DNA from: Streptomyces resistomycificus
Lineage (GTDB): Bacteria > Actinomycetota > Actinomycetes > Streptomycetales > Streptomycetaceae
Direction of reading: 5' to 3'
DNA length: 64,000 nucleotides
NCBI RefSeq assembly: GCF_001514265.1
Contig: NZ_KQ948993.1
Coordinates: 1-64,000, forward strand
Positions within the stretch are counted from its first letter, which is position 1. Each line of letters opens with the position of its first letter. Of the stretch, positions 17,187 through 26,356 are shown in pieces. The position numbers and the translations under genes were made by a program. Below the pieces are notes generated by a model. It was not told the origin of the DNA. It ran no database searches and saw only the letters and a list, made by a program, of their open reading frames with translations.

Positions 17187-18250
17187 GTGTGGATCTGCAC
17201 CTTGCTGTGGTCTCCGAGGACGAGTCGGTGGGCGCTGGGCACGTTGGGGGCCGGGGTCACCTCGACGTGGCGGCCGATCAGGGAGGACTCGATCCTGCCC
17301 ACGCCGTCGATCGAGGAGTTCCGCAGCACGATGGAGAACTCCACCTCGCTGTCGGTGATCCGGCAGTTCTCCGCGATGGAGGTGAAGGGGCCGACGTAGG
17401 AGTCGCTGACCAGGGTTCCGGCGCCGATGATGACGGGACCCACGACGCGGGAGCCGACGATGCGCGCCCCCTCCTCCACGATGACCCGTCCGACGGTCTC
17501 GGACTTGTCGTCGACCTCGCCGTCGATCCGGCGGTTCATGGTCTCCAGCACCCTGCGGTTGACCTCCAGCATGTCCGCGACGTTCCCGGTGTCCTTCCAG
17601 TAGCCCTGGATGACGGTGGAACGTACGTCGGAGTGGACGTCGATGAGGTGCTGGATGGCGTGGGTGATCTCCAACTCGCCGCGCCAGGACGGCTCGATGG
17701 AGCGCACCGCCTCGTGGATCGCGGAGGTGAACAGGTACACCCCGACCAGAGCGAGGTCGCTCTTGGGGTTCTCCGGTTTCTCCTCCAGGCTGATCACCTG
17801 GCCCTGCGGGTCGAGTTCGGCGACACCGAAGGCGCGGGGGTCGGGGACCCGGGTGAGCAGGATCTGGGCGTCGGGCCGGTGGGTGCGGAACTCGTCGACG
17901 AGGCCGGTGATGCCACCGACGATGAAGTTGTCGCCGAGATACATGACGAAGTCGTCGTCACCCAGATAGTCCTGGGCGATCAGCACCGCGTGGGCGAGAC
18001 CTAGTGGGCGTTCCTGGGGGATGTAGGTGATCTCCAGGCCGAACTTCGAGCCGTCACCGACGGCTTCCTGGATTTCGGCGGCGGTGTCACCGACGATCAT
18101 TCCGACGTCGGTGATGCCGGCTGCGGCGATCGACTCCAGGCCGTAGAACAGGACAGCTTTGTTGGCAACGGGCACCAGCTGTTTGGCCGAGGTGTGCGTG
18201 ATCGGCCTCAACCGTGTACCGGCGCCGCCGGACAACACGAGAGCCTTCAT
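17183..18250 (-). CDS. rfbA: Glucose-1-phosphate thymidylyltransferase (long StrD-type)
   Basis: A 355-residue nucleotidyltransferase making dTDP-glucose. The N-terminal signature MKALVLSGGAGTRLRPITHT contains the GxGTRL..T/K loop, with AKQLVPVANKAVLFYGLE after it. The catalytic region includes YLGDNFIVGGI. Residues ~240-355 are a left-handed beta-helix (VGRVIVEEGARIVGSRVVGP, SYVGPFTSIAENCRI), so this is the long StrD-like form rather than the ~290-residue RmlA. The ATG at 18250 is chosen over the GTG at 18259 because AAGGTGA lies about 6 nt before it. It is the first gene of a four-gene operon. Confidence 0.94.
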   Translation of the reverse strand: MKALVLSGGAGTRLRPITHTSAKQLVPVANKAVLFYGLESIAAAGITDVGMIVGDTAAEIQEAVGDGSKFGLEITYIPQERPLGLAHAVLIAQDYLGDDDFVMYLGDNFIVGGITGLVDEFRTHRPDAQILLTRVPDPRAFGVAELDPQGQVISLEEKPENPKSDLALVGVYLFTSAIHEAVRSIEPSWRGELEITHAIQHLIDVHSDVRSTVIQGYWKDTGNVADMLEVNRRVLETMNRRIDGEVDDKSETVGRVIVEEGARIVGSRVVGPVIIGAGTLVSDSYVGPFTSIAENCRITDSEVEFSIVLRNSSIDGVGRIESSLIGRHVEVTPAPNVPSAHRLVLGDHSKVQIHT

Positions 18251-18655
18251 CTGCGTCACCTTAGCCCGGTCGAACGGACCATGGCGAGTGCGTGGCTTGC
18301 GTGTTACGCCCGGTTGGGCGGTAGGTCAGTCCTCACCCCGGTAGATGTTCCCCTCGGCGGGTGGCTGCACCGCGTGCGGCGTGGCCCCGTCCTCCAGGGC
18401 GGGCAGGCAGGTCCGCAGCGGGGGTGCGCCGCGCAGCCGGCGGGCCCTCGACCAGCCCGTCTCGGGCCTGCGGGCTACGGGTTTCTCACTGGTCTGCGCG
18501 GTCACTGCGCTTCATCTTCCTTCTGCGTCCGGTCTGCCCTCGGCGCGGTGCGGGTCAGGGGCCCTGTGTCGGGTCGGATCGTGGCTCCGGGTGCCCGGCC
18601 CCGGTCCGGTCAAACAGGCGCGCGAGCGGGTACCTCCTGTCGCGGCCCGTTGACC
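18251..18655. other. Gene-free stretch between rfbA and the CBS gene
   Basis: About 400 bp that should hold the promoter of the rfbA operon. The open frames crossing it lack ribosome sites and recognisable domains. I see no RNA gene or clear hairpin in it. Confidence 0.5.
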
Positions 18656-19075
18656 TCAGGTGTTGGGCCTGGCCACGCTGATGTCGCCCAGGGCGGACTC
18701 CGGGTCGCGTTCCATGGCCAGGTCGGCGAGGGCGACGATGCCGACGGGATGGCCGTTCTCGACGACCGGGAGCCGGCGTACGGCGTGCTCGCGCATCAGT
18801 TCCACGGCGTGTGACAGGTCGTCCTCGGGGCCGACGGTGACCAGGTCGTCGCTGCACGCGCCGATGACGGTGGTCTGATCGGGGTCGCCGCCCTCGGCGA
18901 GCGAGCGGATCACGAGGTCCCGGTCGGTGACCAGGCCGCGCAGCTCGTCGCCGTCGGTGACGAGCACGGCGCCCAGGTCCTCGTCCCGCATGATCCGGGC
19001 CACCGCCGTCACGGAGGTCCGCGGTTCCACGGTGACGGGTGCGGCGGTCATGATGTCGCTGACGTGCTGGGTCAT
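18656..19075 (-). CDS. Two-CBS-domain protein
   Basis: A 139-residue protein made of a tandem CBS pair (Bateman module). The first domain has VSDIMTAAPVTVEPRTSVTAVARIM with LVTDGDELRGLVTDRDLVIR. The second has VGPEDDLSHAVELMREHAVRRLPVVENGH and VGIVALADLAM. Such stand-alone pairs bind adenosine nucleotides and regulate partner proteins; the partner is unknown. A GAGAGGAGACGTC ribosome site precedes the ATG. It lies downstream of the SpoIIE gene in the same direction, so they may be co-transcribed. Confidence 0.9.
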   Translation of the reverse strand: MTQHVSDIMTAAPVTVEPRTSVTAVARIMRDEDLGAVLVTDGDELRGLVTDRDLVIRSLAEGGDPDQTTVIGACSDDLVTVGPEDDLSHAVELMREHAVRRLPVVENGHPVGIVALADLAMERDPESALGDISVARPNT

Positions 19076-19129
19076 GACGTCTCCTCTCGGGGTTCTCGTC
19101 GCCCGGGTACCCGCGGGGACGCTCCCTGG

Positions 19130-21586
19130 TCATCCCTCCAGCGAGATCTCGCTCCACACCTGCTTGCCGCCGCTGACGGGCACCGTCCCCCAGGCCGCCG
19201 ACATGGCCTCGACCAGGAGGATGCCGCGGCCTCCGGTGGCCTCCCAGCCGATGCTGGTGGGCTTGACGGGGGTGCGCGGCGAGGAGTCGGCGACGGCCAG
19301 GCGCAGCCGGTGGTTGATCAGGGTGAGGTCGAGCCGGACCGGGCCTTCGGTGTGCACGAGGGCGTTGGTGACGAGTTCGGACACGACCAGGAGGACGGCG
19401 TCCATGGCGTCGTCCTCGATGCCCCACGTCCGCAGGGTGCGCCGGGAGAAACGGCGGGCGTGCCGGACGGCCTCCGGGACGCGCCACACCGTCCAGCTCT
19501 CGCGCTGTGGGAGGGAGGCCATGCCGTCGTAGCGCATCAGGAGCAGGGCCACGTCGTCGCTGCGGCGGGCGTTGCCGAGCAGGGCGTCGGCGACGAGTCC
19601 GAGGTGGGCGGGATCGGAGACGGCCAGCTCGTGGGCGAGGCGGTCGAGGCCCACGTCGATGTCGGCCTCGGTGGACTCGACGAGGCCGTCCGTGGTCAGG
19701 GCGAGGACCGTGCCGGGCTGCAGCCTGAGCGGGCTCATCGGGAAGTCGGCCTGGCTCACCACGCCGAGCGGCGGGCCGCCCTCGGACTCGGGGATCTCCG
19801 TACCGCCATCCGGGTGACGCACCACCGGCGGGAGGTGGCCGGCGCGCACGAACCAGGCGGATCCCTCCTCCAGGTCGACGTCGACGTAGGCGCAGGTGGC
19901 GAAGAGGTCGGTCTCCATGTCCATGAGGAGGCGGTTGGCGTGCGAGACCACCACGTCCGGAGGGTGGCCCTCGACCGCGTAGGCGCGCAGGGCGGTGCGC
20001 ATCTGGCCCATGAGGGTGGCGGCGCCCGCGCTGTGGCCCTGGACGTCGCCGATGACGAGGGCGACGTGGTTGTCGGGCAGCGGGATGACGTCGTACCAGT
20101 CGCCGCCGAGCTCCAGTCCCGCCGTGCTCGGCAGGTAGCGGGCGACGGCGACGGCGCCGGGCAGTTTGGGCAGGCGGCGCGGCAGCAGCTGGCGCTGGAG
20201 CATGCCGACGAGTTCGTGCTCGGCGTCGAAGGCGTGGGCGCGCATCAGGGCCTGGCCGGCGAGGCCGGCGGAGGCGGTGAGCAGGGCGCGTTCGTCGGGG
20301 CCGAAGTCGTGTGGGGCGTCCCAGCCGATGAGGCAGGCGCCCGCCATACGGCCCACGCCGGGCAGCGGCAGCACGGCGAGGCCGCCGGGGCCGACCTCGG
20401 CGAGGGCGGGCTCCAGGGCGGTGCCGGCGGGCCAGATCTGGGCGCGGCCCTCGCGCAGGGCGGCGCCGAGGGTGGGCATGGCGCGCACGGGCGCGTCGGG
20501 CCATTCGGAGCGCCACTCCATGCGCCACAGCTCGGGCCAGGACTCCGGTTCGGGCGGGTCGAGGACGGTGACGACGAGCCGGTCGCCCTCCAGCTCCGCG
20601 AGGGCGATCCGGTCGGCCCGCAGGGGTCCGCGCAGCGCGGAGACGACGGCCTGGCTGACGTCACGGACGGTGCCCGCGATGGCGAGGGCGGCGGCCAGGC
20701 GCTGCACGCGGGCCACGTCAGTGACGTCGGAGCGCAGCTTGGAGGCGTCGCCGACGGTACCCACGAGCCGGGCCGGGCGGCCGTCGCCGCCGGGCAGCAT
20801 CCGGCCGCGCAGCCTGAGCCATTTGGGGGGTCCGGTCGGCTGCAGGACGCGGAACTCCAGCTCGCGCTCGCCGATCGACATGTGGCCGGCCTCGACCACG
20901 GACATCAGCGAGGGGAGGTCCTCAGGCACGGTCAGGCCGAGCAGGGTCTCGACCTTGCCGTCGAAGGCGTCGGGGGCGAGGCCGAACAGTTCCAGGATCT
21001 CCTCGCCGACCTCGACGCGGCCGGTGTCCATCGCGAGGCTGAAGGAGCCGGCGGGCAGTTCGCCGGTCTCGACGTTCTCCTGCGGGGTGGGGCAGGCGAC
21101 GGCGTCGGCGATCAGTTCCAGGCACTTGCGGTCGTCGGCGTCGAAGCCCTGGGCGCCCTCGCCGAGGGCGAGCAGACAGGCCCCGCCGCCGTCTCCGTGC
21201 GTGGGCAGGGCGGCCAGGTGGTACTCCCGGGAGGGTGCCCGCCGGGACTCGGCGAAGGCGGCGAGTTCCTCGGGGTGGAGCCACATCGGGCGTCCCTCGC
21301 GCAGGGCGTCGGCCACCGGGGAGCGGCCGGAGCGGTCGTAGGTGTCGCGCAGCCCGTACAGCGACCTCGGCACACCGGCGCACCCGACCAGACACAGCAG
21401 GTCGCCGTCCTCACCCGGCGCGTACACGGCGGCCAGGGTCGCGCCCGCGAAGACGAGCGCCTGTTCGAGGACGCTGTGGAGCCTTTCCGGTGCGTCCGGA
21501 CCGTCCGTGAGCGTTTTGAGGGCAACTTCGGCACGCAGCGTTCTCGTTCCGCGTCCCGCAGCGCCCTCACTGACCACGTTGGCCAT
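19130..21586 (-). CDS. GAF-PAS-GAF-SpoIIE phosphatase with C-terminal HATPase (RsbU/RsbW-like)
   Basis: An approximately 818-residue cytoplasmic sensor phosphatase. By eye: GAF-like domain ~30-170; PAS ~200-300; second GAF ~320-470; PP2C/SpoIIE ~480-690 with GLELGGDWYDVIPL, VIGDVQGHSAGAATLMGQMRTAL and LALTTDGLVES as metal-binding blocks; and an anti-sigma HATPase_c domain ~695-815 (VSELVTNALVHTEGPVRL, GGRGILLVEAMS). Such proteins act on anti-sigma-factor antagonists. The ATG at 21586 is chosen from the domain start; the frame is open to 21802, and no ribosome site is obvious. The gene is divergent from ramC across a 190-bp region. Confidence 0.87.
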   Translation of the reverse strand: MANVVSEGAAGRGTRTLRAEVALKTLTDGPDAPERLHSVLEQALVFAGATLAAVYAPGEDGDLLCLVGCAGVPRSLYGLRDTYDRSGRSPVADALREGRPMWLHPEELAAFAESRRAPSREYHLAALPTHGDGGGACLLALGEGAQGFDADDRKCLELIADAVACPTPQENVETGELPAGSFSLAMDTGRVEVGEEILELFGLAPDAFDGKVETLLGLTVPEDLPSLMSVVEAGHMSIGERELEFRVLQPTGPPKWLRLRGRMLPGGDGRPARLVGTVGDASKLRSDVTDVARVQRLAAALAIAGTVRDVSQAVVSALRGPLRADRIALAELEGDRLVVTVLDPPEPESWPELWRMEWRSEWPDAPVRAMPTLGAALREGRAQIWPAGTALEPALAEVGPGGLAVLPLPGVGRMAGACLIGWDAPHDFGPDERALLTASAGLAGQALMRAHAFDAEHELVGMLQRQLLPRRLPKLPGAVAVARYLPSTAGLELGGDWYDVIPLPDNHVALVIGDVQGHSAGAATLMGQMRTALRAYAVEGHPPDVVVSHANRLLMDMETDLFATCAYVDVDLEEGSAWFVRAGHLPPVVRHPDGGTEIPESEGGPPLGVVSQADFPMSPLRLQPGTVLALTTDGLVESTEADIDVGLDRLAHELAVSDPAHLGLVADALLGNARRSDDVALLLMRYDGMASLPQRESWTVWRVPEAVRHARRFSRRTLRTWGIEDDAMDAVLLVVSELVTNALVHTEGPVRLDLTLINHRLRLAVADSSPRTPVKPTSIGWEATGGRGILLVEAMSAAWGTVPVSGGKQVWSEISLEG

Positions 21587-21677
21587 TACAGCGCTTATGC
21601 GGCACCCGCGCAGCCCCTGTGACCGTTCCATGGAGTCCGCGGGCCGTGAACGCTCGAAACCCGTCGAACATGTCTTT

Positions 21678-21720
21678 ACGCATGCGTTCCGCACGGTGAT
21701 CTCGTGACAGTCGTGACTGT
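21678..21720. promoter_or_regulatory. Palindromes in the ramC upstream region
   Basis: Two symmetric elements lie between the SpoIIE gene and ramC: the perfect palindrome ACGCATGCGT (21678-21687), and ACAGTC-GT-GACTGT (21707-21720), about 55 nt before the ramC start. ram operons are activated by RamR, but I cannot match either element to its published site from memory, so the binding protein is open. Confidence 0.4.
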
Positions 21721-21774
21721 CCGTGGCCGTGCGCCCACTGGAAAGCTCGGTGGCGGTTCCACGGAGGGGGACGC

Positions 21775-24381
21775 ATGGACAAGCGCTACGAGGTGTACGC
21801 ACTCGCCGACAGACACTTCTACGAGACGCCGGACCGGCTGTCCGTGGCGGGCGGCGAGGCGGTGCCGCTGTACGAGACGGCGCGCCGCGAGGTGCCCGAG
21901 GGCTGGGGCTCGGCCCGGATCGGCGACTGGCTGACGCTGACGCCGCTCACCGAGGACGGCACGCCGCCCTCCGGTCCGGCCCAGGGCTGGAAGATCCACG
22001 CCTCGGCCACCCGGGCGAACGCGGAGCAGATCGCCGCGATCGTGTGGGACTACTGCGTGCCCCGCCGCATCCCGTTCAAGTTCGTGCCGGGCCCGCACCT
22101 GCTGCACCTGCGCAACACCAAGTACGCGGGCCGTGACGGCAGCGGCAAGTTCGTCACCCTCTACCCGGCCGACGAGGAGCAGCTGCACGAGGTGCTGTGC
22201 GAGCTGGGCAAGCTCCTGGAGGGCTTCGAGGGGCCGTACGTCCTGACCGACCTGCGCTGGTACGACGGTCCGCTGTACGTCCGCTACGGCGCCTTCGCGC
22301 GCACCTTCGTCGTCGACGAGCGCGGCTCGCTCGTGCCGGCGGTACGCGACGGCGAGGGGCGGCTGGTGCCGGACCGCCGGGCACCCTCCTTCCAGGTGCC
22401 TGAGTGGGTGACGCTGCCGGAGTTCCTCAAGCCGCATCTGGCCGCCCGGAACACCACGACGGTGGGCGAGCTGCCCTACCGGATCGAGAAGGCACTGCAC
22501 TTCTCCAACGGCGGCGGCGTCTACGCGGGCACCGACATCCGCGACGGCAGCAAGGTCGTCCTGAAGGAGGGGCGGCCACACGCGGGCCTGGCCTCCGACG
22601 GAGCCGACGCGATCGCACGGCTCGAGCGGGAGAAGTACGCCCTGGAGCAGGTGTCGGGGACCGGCGTGGTGCCGGAGGTGCGGGACTGGTTCACGCTCGG
22701 TGACCACCGGTTCCTCGTCATGGACTTCCTGGAGGGGCGACCCCTCAACTCCTTCTTCGCCGAGCGGCATCCGCTGCTCACCCCGGATCCCGATCCGGAG
22801 GCGGTGGCCGCCTACTCGGCGTGGGCGGTGCGGATCCACTCGGCGGTGGAGCGGGCCGTGGCGGCGGTGCACGCCCGCGGGATCGTCTTCAACGACCTGC
22901 ACGTCTTCAACATCATGGTCGGTCCCGACGAGGAGTCGGTGTCCCTGCTCGACTTCGAGGCCGCGGCGCCCGTCTCCGAACAGGGCCGGCAGGTCGTCGC
23001 CCACCCCGGGTTCTTCGCCCCGCCGGACCGCACCGGCGTCGACGTCGACCGGTACGCGCTGGCCTGCCTCCGCCTCGCCCTGTTCCTGCCGGTCACCACG
23101 CTGTTCGTGGTGGACCGCGGCAAGGCCGCCCACCTGGCGGAGGTCATCGCCCGTCAGTTCCCGGACGTACCGAAGGAGTTCCTCGACGAGGCGGTCGCGG
23201 AGATCACGCGGGACGTGGCGGTGCGCCCCGCCGCGCCGCCGGTGTCCTTCGTGGAGCCCGGGGACTGGCCCTACAGCCGCGACTCCATGGTCAAGGCGCT
23301 CCTCGCCTCGGCCACCCCCGAGCGCGACGACCGGCTCTTCCCCGGCGACATCACCCAGTTCTCCGACGGCGGCGGCCTCGGCCTCGCCCACGGCGCGGCC
23401 GGTGTCCTGTACGCGCTGGAGGCGGTCGGCGCCGAGCGGTACGACGAGGGCGAGCGCTGGCTCCTCGACCGCACCGCCCCGCCGCCGGTCGGCACACCGC
23501 TCGGTTTCTACGACGGCCTCGCCGGCGTCGCCCACGTCCTGGACCGGCTCGGCCACCGGCAGCGCGCCCTCGACCTGGTCGACGGGATCCTGAGGGAGCG
23601 CTGGCAGAACCTCTCCTCCGACCTCCACGGCGGGCTGGCGGGGCTCGGCCTGGTCCTGGGCGGCCTGGCCGACACGACCGGCGAGAAGGACCTCGCCGAG
23701 CGGGCCGCCGAGGCCGCGCGGATCCTCGTACGGCGACTCGCGGAGCCGCTCGCGGACACGCCCCGGCGGCGCGCCGGACTCCTGCGGGGCTGGAGCGGGC
23801 CCGCGCTGTTCCTGCTGCGGCAGTACGAGCGGACCGGCGAGCCGGAGTTGCTCTCGGCGGCCGGCACGGCGTTGCGCCGCGACCTCGCGTGCTGTGTGAC
23901 CCGCGAGGGCGGTGCGACGGAGGTCGACGAGGGCTGGCGGACCATGCCCTACCTCGGCGACGGCAGCGCGGGCATCGGGATGGTCCTCGACGACTACCTC
24001 GCCCATGCCGACGACGACACCGGGGAGTTCGAGCGCGCCCGCGCGGGTGTGCTGATCGCCGCCACCTCCCGCTTCTACGCCCAGCCCGGCCTCTTCCAGG
24101 GCCGCGCCGGGATGATCCTGCACCTCGCCCGCACCACCGCGCCCGGCGCCGGAGCCGAACGGCTCGGCCGGCAGATCGCCGGGCTCGGCTGGTTCGCCAT
24201 GTCCTACCAGGGCCAACTGGCCTTCCCGGGACACCAGATGATGCGGCTGTCGATGGACCTGGGCACCGGAACGGCAGGGTGCCTGCTCGCGCTCGGCGCG
24301 GCCCTCGACGACCGGGCGAGCGCTCACCTGCCGTTCCTGCCGCCGCTCCGGCGGCCCACAGAACGCGGCTCCGCAATCTGA
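21775..24381 (+). CDS. ramC: Class III lanthipeptide synthetase (RamC/AmfT-like)
   Basis: An 868-residue three-domain enzyme that phosphorylates Ser, eliminates phosphate and cyclises with Cys to make labionin/lanthionine rings in the RamS peptide. Residues ~1-220 form the lyase-type N-terminal region. Residues ~240-500 are a Ser/Thr-kinase-like domain: HFSNGGGVYAG (P-loop), KVVLKEGRPHAG (Lys), VFNDLHVFNIMV (catalytic Asp...Asn) and LLDFEAA (metal Asp). Residues ~535-865 are LanC-like repeats (GLAHGAAGVLYALEAVG, LHGGLAGLGL, GDGSAGIGMVL, FQGRAGMILHL) without the Cys-Cys-His zinc set, as usual for class III. GGAGGGGG lies 4 nt before the ATG. It is the first gene of ramCSAB. Confidence 0.95.
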   Translation: MDKRYEVYALADRHFYETPDRLSVAGGEAVPLYETARREVPEGWGSARIGDWLTLTPLTEDGTPPSGPAQGWKIHASATRANAEQIAAIVWDYCVPRRIPFKFVPGPHLLHLRNTKYAGRDGSGKFVTLYPADEEQLHEVLCELGKLLEGFEGPYVLTDLRWYDGPLYVRYGAFARTFVVDERGSLVPAVRDGEGRLVPDRRAPSFQVPEWVTLPEFLKPHLAARNTTTVGELPYRIEKALHFSNGGGVYAGTDIRDGSKVVLKEGRPHAGLASDGADAIARLEREKYALEQVSGTGVVPEVRDWFTLGDHRFLVMDFLEGRPLNSFFAERHPLLTPDPDPEAVAAYSAWAVRIHSAVERAVAAVHARGIVFNDLHVFNIMVGPDEESVSLLDFEAAAPVSEQGRQVVAHPGFFAPPDRTGVDVDRYALACLRLALFLPVTTLFVVDRGKAAHLAEVIARQFPDVPKEFLDEAVAEITRDVAVRPAAPPVSFVEPGDWPYSRDSMVKALLASATPERDDRLFPGDITQFSDGGGLGLAHGAAGVLYALEAVGAERYDEGERWLLDRTAPPPVGTPLGFYDGLAGVAHVLDRLGHRQRALDLVDGILRERWQNLSSDLHGGLAGLGLVLGGLADTTGEKDLAERAAEAARILVRRLAEPLADTPRRRAGLLRGWSGPALFLLRQYERTGEPELLSAAGTALRRDLACCVTREGGATEVDEGWRTMPYLGDGSAGIGMVLDDYLAHADDDTGEFERARAGVLIAATSRFYAQPGLFQGRAGMILHLARTTAPGAGAERLGRQIAGLGWFAMSYQGQLAFPGHQMMRLSMDLGTGTAGCLLALGAALDDRASAHLPFLPPLRRPTERGSAI

Positions 24382-24439
24382 CGGAGTCGTGACCCAACCC
24401 CGTCCCCACGGTGGACGACACCCAGAGGAAGGAAACGAG

Positions 24440-24553
24440 ATGGCACTTCTCGACCTGCAGACGATGGAGTCCGACGAGCACACCGGCGGCGGCAACAGCA
24501 CGCTCAGCCTGCTGTCCTGCGTCAGCGCGGCCAGCATCACGCTCTGTCTCTGA
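24440..24553 (+). CDS. ramS: Class III lanthipeptide precursor (RamS/AmfS-like)
   Basis: A 37-codon gene behind a GAGGAAGGAAACGAG ribosome site. The leader starts MALLDLQTMESDEH; the LLDLQ helix is the recognition motif of class III synthetases and closely matches AmfS/RamS leaders. The core holds two S-x2-S-x3-C units, STLSLLSC and SAASITLC, each able to form a labionin or a lanthionine plus dehydroalanine, and ends in Leu. The hydrophobic, amphiphilic core fits a SapB-like surfactant needed for aerial hyphae. The two rings are separated by one residue (Val), whereas SapB and AmfS as I recall them have two. Confidence 0.93.
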   Translation: MALLDLQTMESDEHTGGGNSTLSLLSCVSAASITLCL

Positions 24554-24571
24554 CGAGTAGCGAGCCACCGC

Positions 24572-24615
24572 GGCCCCGGGCTGTCCGCTCCCTCGGGGGC
24601 GGGCCGCCCGGGGCC
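24572..24615 (+). terminator. Attenuator hairpin between ramS and ramA
   Basis: GGCCCCGGGC (24572-24581) pairs perfectly with GCCCGGGGCC (24606-24615), with a smaller CCGC/GCGG pair inside. A partial terminator here would make more precursor message than transporter message. Confidence 0.6.
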
Positions 24616-24643
24616 CTGTGCACCACCCCGGATGTGAGGCCGC

Positions 24644-26356
24644 ATGACCACCTGTGCCGAAGACGACCTGGCGGCGTCGGCCGCCCGGCACAGCATCCTC
24701 CACTGCGTGGTTCTGTGCCTGGCGAGCACGGCCGCGACCGGCGCCGGTCTGCTGCTGCCGGCCGCGCTGGGCCGGGCCCTGGACCTGCTGCTGGCACACG
24801 ACCCGGCGACCCGCTGGGTGCTGTACTGCGCCGGACTGGTCCTGCTGCTCGCCCTGCTCGACGCCTGCCAGACCGTACTGAGCGGCGCGGTCGACGCCCG
24901 CACCACCGCCTGGCTGCGCCGCCGGCTGACCGGGCACGTCCTGGACGTGGGCCCGCGGGCCGCCGCCCGCTTCGGGCCCGGCGACCTCGTCGCGCGTCTG
25001 GTCGGCAACGCCGCTCAGGCCGGTACGGCACCGGCCGCCCGCGCCACGCTGGTCGCCGCGCTCGCCGGACCGGTCGGCGGCGTCGTGGCACTGTGCCTGA
25101 TCGATCCGTGGCTCGCGGTGGTGTTCCTCGCCGGTGCTCCCGTGCTGGCCCTGCTGCTGCGCACGCTGTCCCGGGACACCTCGCAGTGCGTGGCGCACTA
25201 CCAGGAGGTGCAGGGACGCATCGCGTCCGCGCTCGCGGAGGCCGTCGCCGGCCACCGCACCGTCGCCGCGGCCGGCACGACGGACCGGGAGACCGCGCGG
25301 ATCCTGCGACCGCTGCCCGAACTGTCCCGGGCCGGCCACCGTATGTGGCAGGTGCAGGGGCGCGCGGCCGGGCAGGCCATGGCCGTCGCACCGCTGCTCC
25401 AGCTCGCGGTGGTGGCCGTGGCCGGGGTGCTGCTCACCCGCCACCGGCTGTCGGTGGGCGAGGTACTGGCCGCCTGGCGGTACGCGGTCCTCGCGGCCGG
25501 CGTCGGCGTGCTGGTCGGACAGCTCGCGGGACTCGCCCGGGCCCGGGCCGCGGCCGGACGCCTCGGGGAGGTCCTCACGGAGCCCGCACCCGCCTACGGC
25601 CGGCGCCGACTGCCTCCCGGCCCCGGCCGGTTGGAGCTGCGCGGGGTGACCGCCCGGCGCGGCGGACGGACCGTGCTCGACGGCGTCGACCTGGTCGTGC
25701 CCGGCGGAACGACGCTCGCCGTGGTCGGCCGGTCGGGCGCGGGCAAGTCGCTGCTCGCCGCGGTCGCCGGACGACTCGCCGACCCGGACGCCGGCGAGGT
25801 TCTGCTCGACGGGGTGCCGCTGCCCGAACTCACCCACGACGCCCTGCGCCACGCGGTCGGCCACGCCTTCGAACGCCCCTCGCTGCTGGCCGGCACCGTC
25901 GAGGACACGATCGGTTTCGGCCTGCCCTCCCCCTCCCCCGCCCGTATCCGGGAGGCCGCCCGCACGGCCCGCGCGGACGACTTCGTGCGCCGCCTGCCGC
26001 ATGGATACGCCACCCCGTGCGCCGACGCCCCGCGCTCGGGCGGCGAATCCCAACGCCTCGGTCTGGCAAGGGCGTTCGCCCACGGCGGCCGCCTGTTGAT
26101 CCTCGACGACGCGCTCTCCAGCCTCGACACGGTGACGGAGGCCCACATCACGAAAGCGCTGGTGACCGGTGGTCCGGGCAGCACCCGGCTGCTGATCGCC
26201 CACCGGGCGGCCACGGCGGCGAAGGCGGACGCGGTCGCGTGGCTGGACGGAGGGCGGGTGCGAGCGGTGGGACCCCACCAGGAACTGTGCCGGGAGGCGG
26301 GATACCGGGCGGTATTCGGGGAGTTGGCGCCGGAGGCCGAGGAGGGGGCCTCGTGA
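24644..26356 (+). CDS. ramA: ABC transporter (TMD-NBD), RamA-like
   Basis: A 570-residue half-transporter, an exporter subunit for the lanthipeptide. Residues ~20-300 hold about six hydrophobic segments (HCVVLCLASTAATGAGLLLP, LLLALLDACQTVL and so on). The ATPase domain (~330-560) has Walker A VVGRSGAGKSLLAA, signature RSGGESQRLGLARAF and Walker B LLILDDALSSLD. The residue after the Walker B Asp is Asp instead of the usual catalytic Glu, so this half may hydrolyse ATP weakly. H-loop: LLIAHRAAT. Its stop overlaps the GTG of the second half-transporter, implying a heterodimer. Confidence 0.9.
   Translation: MTTCAEDDLAASAARHSILHCVVLCLASTAATGAGLLLPAALGRALDLLLAHDPATRWVLYCAGLVLLLALLDACQTVLSGAVDARTTAWLRRRLTGHVLDVGPRAAARFGPGDLVARLVGNAAQAGTAPAARATLVAALAGPVGGVVALCLIDPWLAVVFLAGAPVLALLLRTLSRDTSQCVAHYQEVQGRIASALAEAVAGHRTVAAAGTTDRETARILRPLPELSRAGHRMWQVQGRAAGQAMAVAPLLQLAVVAVAGVLLTRHRLSVGEVLAAWRYAVLAAGVGVLVGQLAGLARARAAAGRLGEVLTEPAPAYGRRRLPPGPGRLELRGVTARRGGRTVLDGVDLVVPGGTTLAVVGRSGAGKSLLAAVAGRLADPDAGEVLLDGVPLPELTHDALRHAVGHAFERPSLLAGTVEDTIGFGLPSPSPARIREAARTARADDFVRRLPHGYATPCADAPRSGGESQRLGLARAFAHGGRLLILDDALSSLDTVTEAHITKALVTGGPGSTRLLIAHRAATAAKADAVAWLDGGRVRAVGPHQELCREAGYRAVFGELAPEAEEGAS

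Noticed and set aside
19064..21622. An 852-codon open frame on the plus strand opposite the SpoIIE gene
   Set aside because: Composition (Gly, Ala, His, Arg) is that of a shadow frame; the minus-strand frame has complete GAF, PAS, SpoIIE and HATPase motifs.
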